Shown here: positions 17,977-25,316 of the stretch, piece after piece
Position numbering within the stretch: position 1 is the stretch's first letter
Layout of the letters: each line of letters starts with the position of its first letter
Source: JAHRAW01 sp965262585
GTDB taxonomy: Bacteria > Pseudomonadota > Gammaproteobacteria > Arenicellales > Poriferihabitantaceae
Direction: 5' to 3'
Length of the DNA: 64,000 nucleotides
Assembly (NCBI GenBank): GCA_965262585.1
Contig: OZ253546.1
Location: forward strand, 496,001 to 560,000
Position numbers and translations under genes: made by a program
Notes under the pieces: model-generated
Told to the model about the DNA's origin: nothing
Seen by the model: the letters and a program-made list of their open reading frames with translations, nothing else
Databases searched by the model: none

Positions 17977-18525
17977 TCATTGACCAAGACCAATGAAGTG
18001 CCCTGAATTCATCAGCGCCTTTATATCGAGCACTCCCCAGGTTTGCGCGCCATCCACCAGCGATGCGCTCACAAAAGGCTCCACCGCCGGGTCAATATCG
18101 GCGATTTGCGGGTCTGGTTGCGGCTGCGGCTCGCTGAAGGTCTTCAAACTGATGCGGCTATCCAGCAGCAGCGCGCTGTTAAATTCTTCGCCGGTCATCA
18201 ACAGCAAACTCGCATCGGCGTTTGATGCCACCGGGCGGCGGCCAATAAATCGGGCGAAATCGATCACCGTATAGATTTCCCCGTCGACCAAAATTATGCC
18301 CCGAACCCATTCCCGACTCAGCGGCACTGGCAACGGCGACACCGCTTGGCACGGCACGACTCGCAAGCCTTCGGCAAGCGGTACCACCAGATTTAGGGCT
18401 TCGATGCTGAAGGCAAACCCACGCCAGACACCGGCGCCCCGCCCCAACGCACCGGCCTTTTCATGGCGACCGGCGTCTTCAAGTTGTTGTAACAATGTCA
18501 TCGGGGCGGTCTTTGGGGCGGCCAT
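17977..18525 (-). CDS. CheW/PilI-like coupling protein
   Basis: The 182-residue protein carries a CheW fold: an N-terminal extension (LLQQLEDAGRHEKAG), then WRGFAFSIEALNLVVPLAEGLRV, REWVRGIILVDGEIYTVIDFARFIG, and the closing VDGAQTWGVLDIKALMNSGHF. CheW proteins bridge chemoreceptors to CheA kinases. The N-terminal helix before the domain resembles PilI of type IV pilus systems. It is the first of four same-strand genes (cheW-like, pilJ-like, chpA-like, phosphatase-like) and is divergent from yqgE. No cheY, cheB or cheR homolog is nearby. Confidence 0.85.
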   Translation of the reverse strand: MAAPKTAPMTLLQQLEDAGRHEKAGALGRGAGVWRGFAFSIEALNLVVPLAEGLRVVPCQAVSPLPVPLSREWVRGIILVDGEIYTVIDFARFIGRRPVASNADASLLLMTGEEFNSALLLDSRISLKTFSEPQPQPDPQIADIDPAVEPFVSASLVDGAQTWGVLDIKALMNSGHFIGLGQ

Positions 18526-18622
18526 TTATCGGCCACAGGATTGCCATGAGGGTTGTTTGCGGGTGCGGGCGCGCAAAATCATCAAAGGGGATTATACGAC
18601 ATCATGTAGCGTTGGAATTTAG

Positions 18623-18628
18623 TATAAT
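18623..18628 (+). promoter_or_regulatory. Candidate -10 box for the yqgE-pyr operon
   Basis: TATAAT lies 68 nt before the chosen yqgE start in the gap divergent from the cheW-like gene. No good -35 hexamer is evident. It is the only promoter-like element before the six-frame-overlapping operon yqgE to pyrC'. Confidence 0.35.
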
Positions 18629-18695
18629 AGTGAAACCATGTCGATCACCAATGGTTGCTATGCCCCAAACCCCACGGGAACATCGCCCTGATAAG

Positions 18696-19319
18696 ATGAA
18701 CAGTATTTCCCTGAAAAATCACTTGCTGGTCTCCATGCCGCAACTGACCAATCCGATTTTTCATCAAACGGTTTCGTTGATATGTCAGCACGACGCCAAC
18801 GGCGCCATTGGGGTAATCATCAATCGGCTTACCGGGCATCGGCTGGGGGACATCTTCGCGCAACTTTCGCTGCCGGTTTCCAGCCTCGACCACACCGATC
18901 AGCCGGTTTTTGAGGGCGGCCCGGTCAGCCCCGAACTGGGGCTGGTAATTCACGCCGACAAACAAGAGCACGCCGAAGAAGACGCCCAAGAACCGGCCAA
19001 AGAACAAGCCAATCAAAAAAGCCCCGCCAGATGGGAATCCTCGTTGGAGATCGGCGGCGGGCTGTGGCTGACCAGTTCCCGCGACATTCTTGGGGCAATC
19101 GCCGGTGGCCGTGGCCCGGCCAATGCCATAATGATTCTCGGCTACGCTGGCTGGGGGCCGGGGCAGTTGGAATTTGAAATCCGACAAAACTCATGGTTCC
19201 ACGCACCCGCCGACCATTCCATCATCTTCAACACCGAAATCGACCACAAATGGCGTCACGCCGCCAAATTGCTGGGCATTGACCACACACAACTATCCAC
19301 CGAGGTCGGTCATGCATGA
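18696..19319 (+). CDS. yqgE: YqgE/AlgH family protein
   Basis: From ATG 18696 the 207-residue protein begins MNSISLKNHLLVSMPQLTNPIF, as in the YqgE family (DUF179). It continues with GAIGVIINRLTGHRLGDIF, VFEGGPVSPELGLVIH and ILGYAGWGPGQLEFEI, all family hallmarks. Its function is unknown; a role in regulation or redox control has been proposed for AlgH. An insert rich in Glu, Ala and Gln (about residues 90-115) is longer than usual. The gene overlaps ruvX by 8 nt and starts the yqgE-ruvX-pyrR-pyrB-pyrC' run seen in Pseudomonas-like genomes. Confidence 0.93.
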   Translation: MNSISLKNHLLVSMPQLTNPIFHQTVSLICQHDANGAIGVIINRLTGHRLGDIFAQLSLPVSSLDHTDQPVFEGGPVSPELGLVIHADKQEHAEEDAQEPAKEQANQKSPARWESSLEIGGGLWLTSSRDILGAIAGGRGPANAIMILGYAGWGPGQLEFEIRQNSWFHAPADHSIIFNTEIDHKWRHAAKLLGIDHTQLSTEVGHA

Positions 19320-19785
19320 AGCGGCGGCGACTGCCACGGCGACCATGATGAACGCCAGAGTCATCGGTTTTGACTTTGGCATGAAACGCATCGGTGTCGC
19401 CACCGGCAACACCCGCACCGGCACCAGTCAAGGGCTATCCACGGTGCGCGCCAAAGACGGCGCCCCGGACTGGCCGGAAGTCGAGCGGCTCATCGGCGAA
19501 TGGCAGCCCTCAACGCTGGTGGTGGGCTTGCCCCTCCATATGGACGGCGGCAACAGCCCCATGGCAGTGCAAGCGCGCAAATTCGGCGAATTGGTGCGGC
19601 GGCGTTTCGGCTTGGACGTGGTATACGTTGACGAGCGGCTGACCACCGCCGCCGCCGATGACCTGCTGATACAAGGAACCGCGCCGGGCAAATCGCTTCG
19701 TCACAAGCGCATCAAACATCGCGATAACCTCGCCGCGGAGTTGATTGTTCGAACCTATCTGGAGGATAATCGCGAGCGTGTATGA
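19312..19785 (+). CDS. ruvX: RuvX/YqgF family Holliday junction resolvase-like nuclease
   Basis: From ATG 19312, with GAGG nine nt upstream, the protein is 157 residues. The RNase H-like fold shows RVIGFDFGMKRIGVATGN at the start, VVGLPLHMDGGNSPMA, VVYVDERLTT and KHRDNLAAELIVRTYL. YqgF proteins act on pre-16S rRNA ends, and some resolve Holliday junctions. The N-terminal ten residues (MHEAAATATA) are extra, and ATG 19345 or 19348 is possible. It overlaps yqgE by 8 nt and pyrR by 8 nt. Confidence 0.93.
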   Translation: MHEAAATATATMMNARVIGFDFGMKRIGVATGNTRTGTSQGLSTVRAKDGAPDWPEVERLIGEWQPSTLVVGLPLHMDGGNSPMAVQARKFGELVRRRFGLDVVYVDERLTTAAADDLLIQGTAPGKSLRHKRIKHRDNLAAELIVRTYLEDNRERV

Positions 19786-20305
19786 TTCCAATCAACTGGC
19801 CGCACTAATCAAAAAAATGGCTGAAGAGATTCATTCTCAACAGTTATCCGAACCAATCCTCATTGGCATCCACACCGGCGGTGCGTGGCTCGCCGAACGC
19901 CTGCAGCCTGCCCTTGCTCTTGGTGATCCCCTCGCCGCTCCCCTCGGCACCCTCGACATTTCCTTCTACCGAGACGACTTCAGCCGGGTCGGGCTCAATC
20001 CCGAAGTCAAGGCTTCCAATTTGCCGCTGGCGGTGGACGACCGCGACATCATTCTGGTGGACGATGTGCTTCACACCGGGCGCACCATCCGCGCTGCGCT
20101 CAATGAAATTTTTTCCTACGGTCGCCCCGAGCGCGTGTGTCTGGCGGTGCTCATCGAACGCCCGGGACGGGAGTTGCCGATACAGGCGGATGTGATTGGA
20201 GAATCCCTCGACCTCGCCGCCCACCAACAAGCCAAACTCAGCAACACCGACGGCCGTCTGGCCCTCGACATCATCGACATCGGCCACGAAGCCGCCGCGC
20301 AATGA
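19778..20305 (+). CDS. pyrR: PyrR bifunctional pyrimidine regulator/uracil phosphoribosyltransferase
   Basis: A GTG at 19778 is the likely start (SVYDSNQLAALIKKMAEEI...), giving 175 residues. GGAGG lies 12 nt upstream. The PRPP-binding motif DRDIILVDDVLHTGRTIRAAL is intact. IGIHTGGAWLAERL and GRELPIQADVIGESLDL also match PyrR. In Firmicutes PyrR attenuates pyr mRNA. In Pseudomonas-type operons it sits with pyrB and pyrC' and may regulate differently; no attenuator is evident upstream. Its end overlaps pyrB by 4 nt (ATGA). Confidence 0.93.
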   Translation: MYDSNQLAALIKKMAEEIHSQQLSEPILIGIHTGGAWLAERLQPALALGDPLAAPLGTLDISFYRDDFSRVGLNPEVKASNLPLAVDDRDIILVDDVLHTGRTIRAALNEIFSYGRPERVCLAVLIERPGRELPIQADVIGESLDLAAHQQAKLSNTDGRLALDIIDIGHEAAAQ

Positions 20306-21276
20306 CCCTCGCCACCGACTCCATTCAGTACGATGCCAACGGAAAACTGAAGCATTTTCTGACCATCAGCGGCCTGCCCCGGGAAATTCTGGTGGGCATC
20401 CTCGACACCGCCGAATCGTTCGTCAGTTTCGGCAAGCGCGAAATAAAAAAAGTCCCGCTGCTGCACGGCAAAACCATGGTCAATTTGTTCTTCGAACCCA
20501 GCACCCGCACCCGCACCACCTTCGAGATCGCCGGCAAACGCCTGTCCGCCGATGTCATCAACCTGAACGCCTCGCGAATGTCCACCATCAAGGGCGAGTC
20601 CATCCTCGATACGGTGCGCACGCTGGAAGCCATGCACACCGATTTATTCGTGGTGCGCGACAGCGCCAGCGGCACCGCCCACTTGATTGCCGCGCACCTG
20701 CCCGAACCGGTGCGCGTGATCAACGCCGGCGACGGCCGCCACGCCCATCCGACTCAGGCGATGCTGGATATGTTCACCATTCGCCGCGCCAAGGGCGGCT
20801 TTGCGGGCCTGCGGGTCGCCATCATCGGCGACCTTTTGCATTCGCGAGTGGCGAGGTCGCAAATTCACGCCCTCACCACCCTCGGCGTCGCCGAAATCCG
20901 AGTGGTGGGGCCGCGCACGTTGATTCCCACGGAAATCGAATCCATGGGGGTCACCGCCACCAGCGACATGATTAAAGGGCTGAGCGGCATCGATGTGGTG
21001 ATTATGCTGCGACTGCAGCGCGAACGCATGGACGGGCAGTTGGTGCCAAGCGAGCAGGAGTACTTCAACCGCTATGGCCTGACCGAAGAGAAACTACGCC
21101 ACGCCGACTCCGATGCGGTGGTGATGCATCCGGGGCCCATCAATCGTGGACTGGAAATCTCATCACAAGTGGCGGATAGTTCGAGATCGGTGATCTTAGA
21201 CCAAGTAACCAACGGCATTGCCGTGCGCATGTCCATCATGGCGACCATTATGGGCGGCTCGGAGGAACGCTCGTGA
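20302..21276 (+). CDS. pyrB: Aspartate carbamoyltransferase catalytic chain
   Basis: From ATG 20302 the protein is 324 residues. It joins carbamoyl phosphate to aspartate, the committed step of pyrimidine synthesis. The carbamoyl-phosphate motif NLFFEPSTRTRTTFEIAG, the segment NAGDGRHAHPTQAMLDMF, and the C-terminal VVMHPGPINRGLEIS are diagnostic. There is no pyrI nearby. Together with the inactive DHOase-like partner next door, this points to the class A type of ATCase, a dodecamer of PyrB and PyrC'. It overlaps both neighbours by 4 nt. Confidence 0.97.
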   Translation: MTLATDSIQYDANGKLKHFLTISGLPREILVGILDTAESFVSFGKREIKKVPLLHGKTMVNLFFEPSTRTRTTFEIAGKRLSADVINLNASRMSTIKGESILDTVRTLEAMHTDLFVVRDSASGTAHLIAAHLPEPVRVINAGDGRHAHPTQAMLDMFTIRRAKGGFAGLRVAIIGDLLHSRVARSQIHALTTLGVAEIRVVGPRTLIPTEIESMGVTATSDMIKGLSGIDVVIMLRLQRERMDGQLVPSEQEYFNRYGLTEEKLRHADSDAVVMHPGPINRGLEISSQVADSSRSVILDQVTNGIAVRMSIMATIMGGSEERS

Positions 21277-22571
21277 ACCTGCTAATCGCCGGCGGTCGCG
21301 TGGTGGACCCGGCCAATAATATCGACGACATCCGCGATGTGTATGTGCGCAACGGCAAGATTGTGGCACTCGGCAAAAAACCCAAAGATTTCGATGTCAA
21401 GCAGCAGATTGACGCCGCCGGGCTGATGGTGTTGCCGGGCCTCATTGATCTGTGCGTGCGCCTGCAACCCGGCGAAACCCACACCACCACCATGGCCTCG
21501 GAAGCGCGCGCCGCCGCAAGCGGTGGCATCACGCGAATGGTATGCCCTCCCGACACCTCGCCGGTAGTCGACACACCGGCTATGGTGCGCATGATTCGGG
21601 AACGCGCCGACACCGACGGTTTCACCCGCATACATCCCCTCGGCGCGCTGACCGCCGGGCTCGACGGCGAACGGCTGGCGGACATGGCGCTGCTCATGGA
21701 CGCGGGATGCGTGGGGGTAAGCAATGGCCGCAAAGCGGTGGAGAATACGCTGGTGATGCGCCGCGCCATGCAATACGCTTCGACCTACGAACTACCGGTA
21801 TTCGTCACCCCCTGCGACCCCTGGCTGCAAGGCAACGGAGTAGTCCATGAAGGCGAGGTCAGCACCCGCCTCGGGCTGCCGGCCATTCCCGAAGCGGCGG
21901 AGACGGTAGGCGTGGCACGCGACCTCGCGCTGATTGAAACCAGCGGCGCGCGCGCGCACTTCGATTTGCTCTCCGGCGGGCGGGCGGTGGAAATGATTGC
22001 CGAAGCCAACGCTCGCGGGCTGCCGGTCAGTGCCGGAGTCGCCATTCATCACTTACACCTCAACGAACAACACATCGGCGTCTTTGACACCCGTTATAAA
22101 GTATTCCCGCCGCTGCGCACCGAACTCGACCGGCTTGCGCTGGTGCGGGGCGTGAAAGACGGAACTATCGGCGTGATTTGCTCCGACCACCAACCTCAAG
22201 TCGCCGACGCCAAACTGGCGCCCTTTGTGGAAGCCGCCCCCGGCATCTCCGGGATCGATACCTTGCTGCCCCTGACTATGGAATTGGTAGAACAAGGCGC
22301 GTTGCCATGCGCCACCGCCATCGCCGCGCTAACCGCCAACCCGGCTGCCATCATCGGCATCGACGCCGGCCATCTGAGCGTCGGCGCAATCGCTGACTTG
22401 TGCCTGTTCGACCCGGCGATGGAATGGACGCTGGAAGCGGAGTCCATGGTCAGCAACGGCAAGAACTCACCGTGGCTGGGGTGCACCCTTCGCGGCAAGG
22501 TGGTCACCACTCTCATCAATGGCAAGGTGGTGTACCGCCATCAGCCCGCAGAATCCGCGCCGTCTCAGTAA
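21273..22571 (+). CDS. pyrC': Dihydroorotase-like protein (PyrC'), predicted catalytically inactive
   Basis: The 432-residue amidohydrolase-fold protein starts MNLLIAGGRVVDPANNIDDI. Active dihydroorotases carry a metal-binding His-x-His just after the LPGLID segment. Here the sequence reads LPGLIDLCVRLQPGE, with Cys61 and Arg63 in those places, so the binuclear metal site is broken. Pseudomonas PyrC' has the same defect and serves as a structural partner of PyrB. The overlap with pyrB (4 nt) supports that role. A separate active dihydroorotase should exist elsewhere. Later His and Asp residues (CSDHQPQ) are partly kept. Confidence 0.92.
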   Translation: MNLLIAGGRVVDPANNIDDIRDVYVRNGKIVALGKKPKDFDVKQQIDAAGLMVLPGLIDLCVRLQPGETHTTTMASEARAAASGGITRMVCPPDTSPVVDTPAMVRMIRERADTDGFTRIHPLGALTAGLDGERLADMALLMDAGCVGVSNGRKAVENTLVMRRAMQYASTYELPVFVTPCDPWLQGNGVVHEGEVSTRLGLPAIPEAAETVGVARDLALIETSGARAHFDLLSGGRAVEMIAEANARGLPVSAGVAIHHLHLNEQHIGVFDTRYKVFPPLRTELDRLALVRGVKDGTIGVICSDHQPQVADAKLAPFVEAAPGISGIDTLLPLTMELVEQGALPCATAIAALTANPAAIIGIDAGHLSVGAIADLCLFDPAMEWTLEAESMVSNGKNSPWLGCTLRGKVVTTLINGKVVYRHQPAESAPSQ

Positions 22572-22581
22572 CTCGCCGTGT

Positions 22582-22607
22582 CAATAACCCGGCGCAATAA
22601 CCCGCTG
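22582..22607. repeat. 13-bp tandem duplication after pyrC'
   Basis: The word caataacccg occurs twice, 13 bp apart, starting 11 nt after the pyrC' stop. It is one of several short tandem duplications near gene ends in this window. Confidence 0.55.
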
Positions 22608-22738
22608 CGCGTTTGTGCAACACCCCGCTGGCAAAAAGTTCCACGCTTTGGCGTTACGATTATTTAATACCCTGTTCACCTTGCGGTAAGAATTGATCTG
22701 CTATTTTGTCCGGCACTGCTAATGCATCCGAGGCAATC

Positions 22739-24271
22739 ATGCACACATTATTCGTTTCAACCCGAACCACCGCCAAAGTTGGCTTCATGGTCGCCACCGT
22801 GCTGACCGTATTCGCATTGACGCTCGCCCGGCCACTGCTGTCGGTGGCGGAGACGCCATCCCACGCCGCCGCCGACCTGCCCACGGTTAATGTCAACAAT
22901 GGCTTCGCTGATCTGGTGCGGGCGGTGAAACCCGCGGTGGTTAATATCTCCACCACCGGACGGGCGTCGTCGAAAAATAATTCGCGACACGACCGGCAGG
23001 TGCCGCAGTTGGAAGAATTTTTCGAGCGCTTTTTTGGCGAGCGACCGGAAGGTTTTCAACGCGACCGGAAATCGAAACCTTATTCACAACCCCACACGCA
23101 ACCCCGCGAACGCAAAACCACCGCGGTGGGCTCTGGATTTATCATCGCCCCGGAAGGTCTGGTGGTCACCAACCATCATGTCATCGAAGGCGCGGATGAA
23201 ATCGAAGTGGTGTTCGACGATGGCACCCGACTCCCGGCAACCCTCAAGGGTCGCGACCGAAAAACCGACTTGGCACTCTTGCAGGTTAGCGTAGACAAGC
23301 CGTTGCCCTATGTGAAGTTCGGCGATTCCGATGCGGCGCGGGTCGGCGACTGGATCATCGCCATCGGCAACCCGTTTGGCCTCGGCGGCACCACCACCAG
23401 CGGCATCATCTCAGCACGCGGACGTGATATTCGCGCCGGCCCGCTGGACGACTTCATCCAAATCGACGCGCCCATCAACCGTGGCAATTCCGGCGGCCCG
23501 CTGTTCAACATCAAAGGGGAAGTCATCGGCGTCAACAGCGCCATTTATTCCCCCAACGGCGGCAGCGTCGGCATCGGCTTTGCCATTCCCGCTTCCATGG
23601 CGAGCAATGTAATCGCGCAGTTGCGCGACACCGGCATAGTGCGGCGCGGCTTTCTGGGGGTCAACATTCAGGCAATCAGCGAAGAGATTTCCGAAAGCCT
23701 CGGGCTTGAAAAAGCCACCGGCGCGCTGGTTACGCGCGTGGTGGCGGACAGCCCGGCGGAAAGAGCAGGCATCGAAGCCGGGGATGTCATCCTGACCTAC
23801 GACGGCAAGGAAGTCCGCAAAATGCGCGACCTGCCCAAACTGGTCGCCCTGACCGAAAAAGAAACCTCGGTTGACATCGAGATTTGGCGCAACGACCAGC
23901 GCAAAACTTTGCGAGTCGTCATCGGCGGTAGCGAATCTTCGAAGCCCGCCGTCGAGATCGACGATGCATCCGAATCCGGCCGCCTCGGCTTGTCCGTGGG
24001 CGCGCTTTCCGATGATTTGCGCGCCAAGTACAACCTCGAAACAGACGCCGAAGGCGTGGTGGTGGTCGCCGTTGAAGCGGATGGCGCCGCCGCCGGGCGT
24101 GGCTTGCGGGTCGGCGATCTCATCAAGCGCATCGGCGGCGCTCCTATCCGTTCCCCGCAGGAAGTGAACGATGCGGTCAATGCCACCCGCAAGGCCGGCA
24201 AAAACTCGGTGCTGCTGCTCATCGAGCGAGACCGGCAAACCCGCTTCATAGTAGTGCCGATAGATTCCTGA
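22739..24271 (+). CDS. degQ: Periplasmic serine endoprotease DegP/DegQ/MucD-type
   Basis: From ATG 22739, with GAGG five nt upstream, the protein is 510 residues. An N-terminal signal anchor (VGFMVATVLTVFALTLA) leads to the trypsin-like domain with His147 (TNHHVI), Asp177 (KTDLALLQ) and Ser251 (RGNSGGPLF), all intact. A charged loop (about residues 80-125) of the Q-linker type precedes it. Two PDZ domains follow, near residues 300-380 and 410-500. It degrades or refolds misfolded envelope proteins. The exact paralog (DegP, DegQ, MucD) is uncertain. It stands alone, 167 bp after pyrC', and a terminator follows it. Confidence 0.92.
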   Translation: MHTLFVSTRTTAKVGFMVATVLTVFALTLARPLLSVAETPSHAAADLPTVNVNNGFADLVRAVKPAVVNISTTGRASSKNNSRHDRQVPQLEEFFERFFGERPEGFQRDRKSKPYSQPHTQPRERKTTAVGSGFIIAPEGLVVTNHHVIEGADEIEVVFDDGTRLPATLKGRDRKTDLALLQVSVDKPLPYVKFGDSDAARVGDWIIAIGNPFGLGGTTTSGIISARGRDIRAGPLDDFIQIDAPINRGNSGGPLFNIKGEVIGVNSAIYSPNGGSVGIGFAIPASMASNVIAQLRDTGIVRRGFLGVNIQAISEEISESLGLEKATGALVTRVVADSPAERAGIEAGDVILTYDGKEVRKMRDLPKLVALTEKETSVDIEIWRNDQRKTLRVVIGGSESSKPAVEIDDASESGRLGLSVGALSDDLRAKYNLETDAEGVVVVAVEADGAAAGRGLRVGDLIKRIGGAPIRSPQEVNDAVNATRKAGKNSVLLLIERDRQTRFIVVPIDS

Positions 24272-24293
24272 AAAATTACCTCGTTGTCATACT

Positions 24294-24315
24294 GCACAAG
24301 GATGTGCTTTTTTTT
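24294..24315 (+). terminator. Rho-independent terminator after the DegP/Q-type gene
   Basis: The inverted repeat GCACA / TGTGC with loop AGGA (24294-24307) is followed immediately by eight T residues (24308-24315), 22 nt after the protease stop. The stem is short, but the layout is classical. Confidence 0.65.
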
Positions 24316-24351
24316 AAGATGGAAACGAGCGGCACCGATGCAAGGGTGAAT

Positions 24352-24360
24352 TGCTATAAT
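24352..24360 (+). promoter_or_regulatory. Extended -10 promoter of cysE
   Basis: TGCTATAAT is a perfect extended -10 element (TGn plus TATAAT). Its last two bases are the first two of the upstream in-frame ATG at 24359. Transcription would start near 24367, right at the second in-frame ATG (24368), so the message may be leaderless. No -35 box is needed for extended -10 promoters, and none is clear. Confidence 0.55.
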
Positions 24361-24367
24361 GCAGACA

Positions 24368-25213
24368 ATGAATCCGGCGCGCGCTGTTCCCGAAGTTATC
24401 TCCGCCTCCGACTCGAGTTCGGTGGAGGTTGTGTGGGACACGTTGCAAGCCGAGGTGCGGGCGCAACTTGAAAGCGAACCGTTGCTGGCTACTTTTATGA
24501 GGCCTACGGTGCTGCGGCATTCCACATTTGGTCGGGCATTGGCGGCATTACTGGCGCAAAAACTGGCGTGCCCGACTCTCACCGAAAAGGAACTGCGAAA
24601 AATTATCAACCACGCCCACGACCACGACCCGGCGTTGTTGCATCACGCCATCGACGACTTGCTGGCATTCCGTGACCGCGACCCGGCTTGCGACTGCCAC
24701 TCCCTGCCGTTTCTTTATTACAAGGGTTATCAGGGGTTGCAGTTGCACCGAGTCGGGCACTGGTTGTGGCGAAATCAGCGCCGCGAATTGGCGCGATATA
24801 TGCAAAGCCGTAGCAGCGAAGTATTCGCCATGGACATCCATCCGGCGGCGCGCATCGGCAGCGGAATTTTGATCGACCACGCCACCTCGTTGGTGATTGG
24901 CGAAACCGCGGTGGTGGGCGACAACGTATCCATGCTGCACGAAGTTACGCTGGGCGGAACCGGCAAAGACAGCGGCGACCGACATCCGAAAGTGGAATGC
25001 GGAGTGCTAATCGGCGCCGGCGCAAAAATCCTCGGCAACGTGCGCATCGGCGAAGGCGCAAAAATTGGCGCCGGCAGCGTAGTGCTAAACGATGTCCCAG
25101 CGCATAGCACCGTAGCCGGAGTACCCGCCAAACCAGTCGGCACATGCCACAGCAATCAACCGGCGTTGGAGATGGACCACACCCTGGAAATGCCGACTGA
25201 TGGGAAGTCCTAG
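24368..25213 (+). CDS. cysE: Serine O-acetyltransferase
   Basis: The protein is 281 residues from ATG 24368 (284 from ATG 24359). CysE acetylates serine for cysteine synthesis. The N-terminal helical region (VVWDTLQAEVRAQLESEPL...) is followed by HRVGHWLW and a left-handed beta-helix with hexapeptide repeats: IDHATSLVIGETAVVGDNVS, LGGTGKDSGDRHPKVECGVL and GAGSVVLNDVPAHSTVAGVPAKPVG. Catalytic His and Asp of the family are present. I prefer the second ATG because an extended -10 box overlaps the first. The TAG stop lies inside the first unit of an 11-bp tandem repeat. Confidence 0.93.
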   Translation: MNPARAVPEVISASDSSSVEVVWDTLQAEVRAQLESEPLLATFMRPTVLRHSTFGRALAALLAQKLACPTLTEKELRKIINHAHDHDPALLHHAIDDLLAFRDRDPACDCHSLPFLYYKGYQGLQLHRVGHWLWRNQRRELARYMQSRSSEVFAMDIHPAARIGSGILIDHATSLVIGETAVVGDNVSMLHEVTLGGTGKDSGDRHPKVECGVLIGAGAKILGNVRIGEGAKIGAGSVVLNDVPAHSTVAGVPAKPVGTCHSNQPALEMDHTLEMPTDGKS

Positions 25214-25291
25214 CGAAGTCCTAGCGAAGTCATAGCGAAGTCATAGCGAAGTCATAGCGAAGTCATAGCGAAGTCATAGCGAAGTCATAAC
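25204..25291. repeat. 11-bp tandem repeat, eight copies, spanning the cysE stop
   Basis: Eight head-to-tail units of gaagtcatagc fill the tail of cysE and most of the gap before the convergent res gene. The first two units carry c in place of a, and the last reads gaagtcataac. The array lies exactly at the edge of the defence operon. Each unit contains a TAG, so length change would not extend the protein. Confidence 0.95.
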
Positions 25292-25316
25292 AAGCGACAA
25301 AACTTGACGGAATTGT

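Noticed and set aside
25204..25291. CRISPR or iteron-type replication origin
   Set aside because: Units abut with no spacers, and there is no replication gene nearby. It is a simple tandem repeat.
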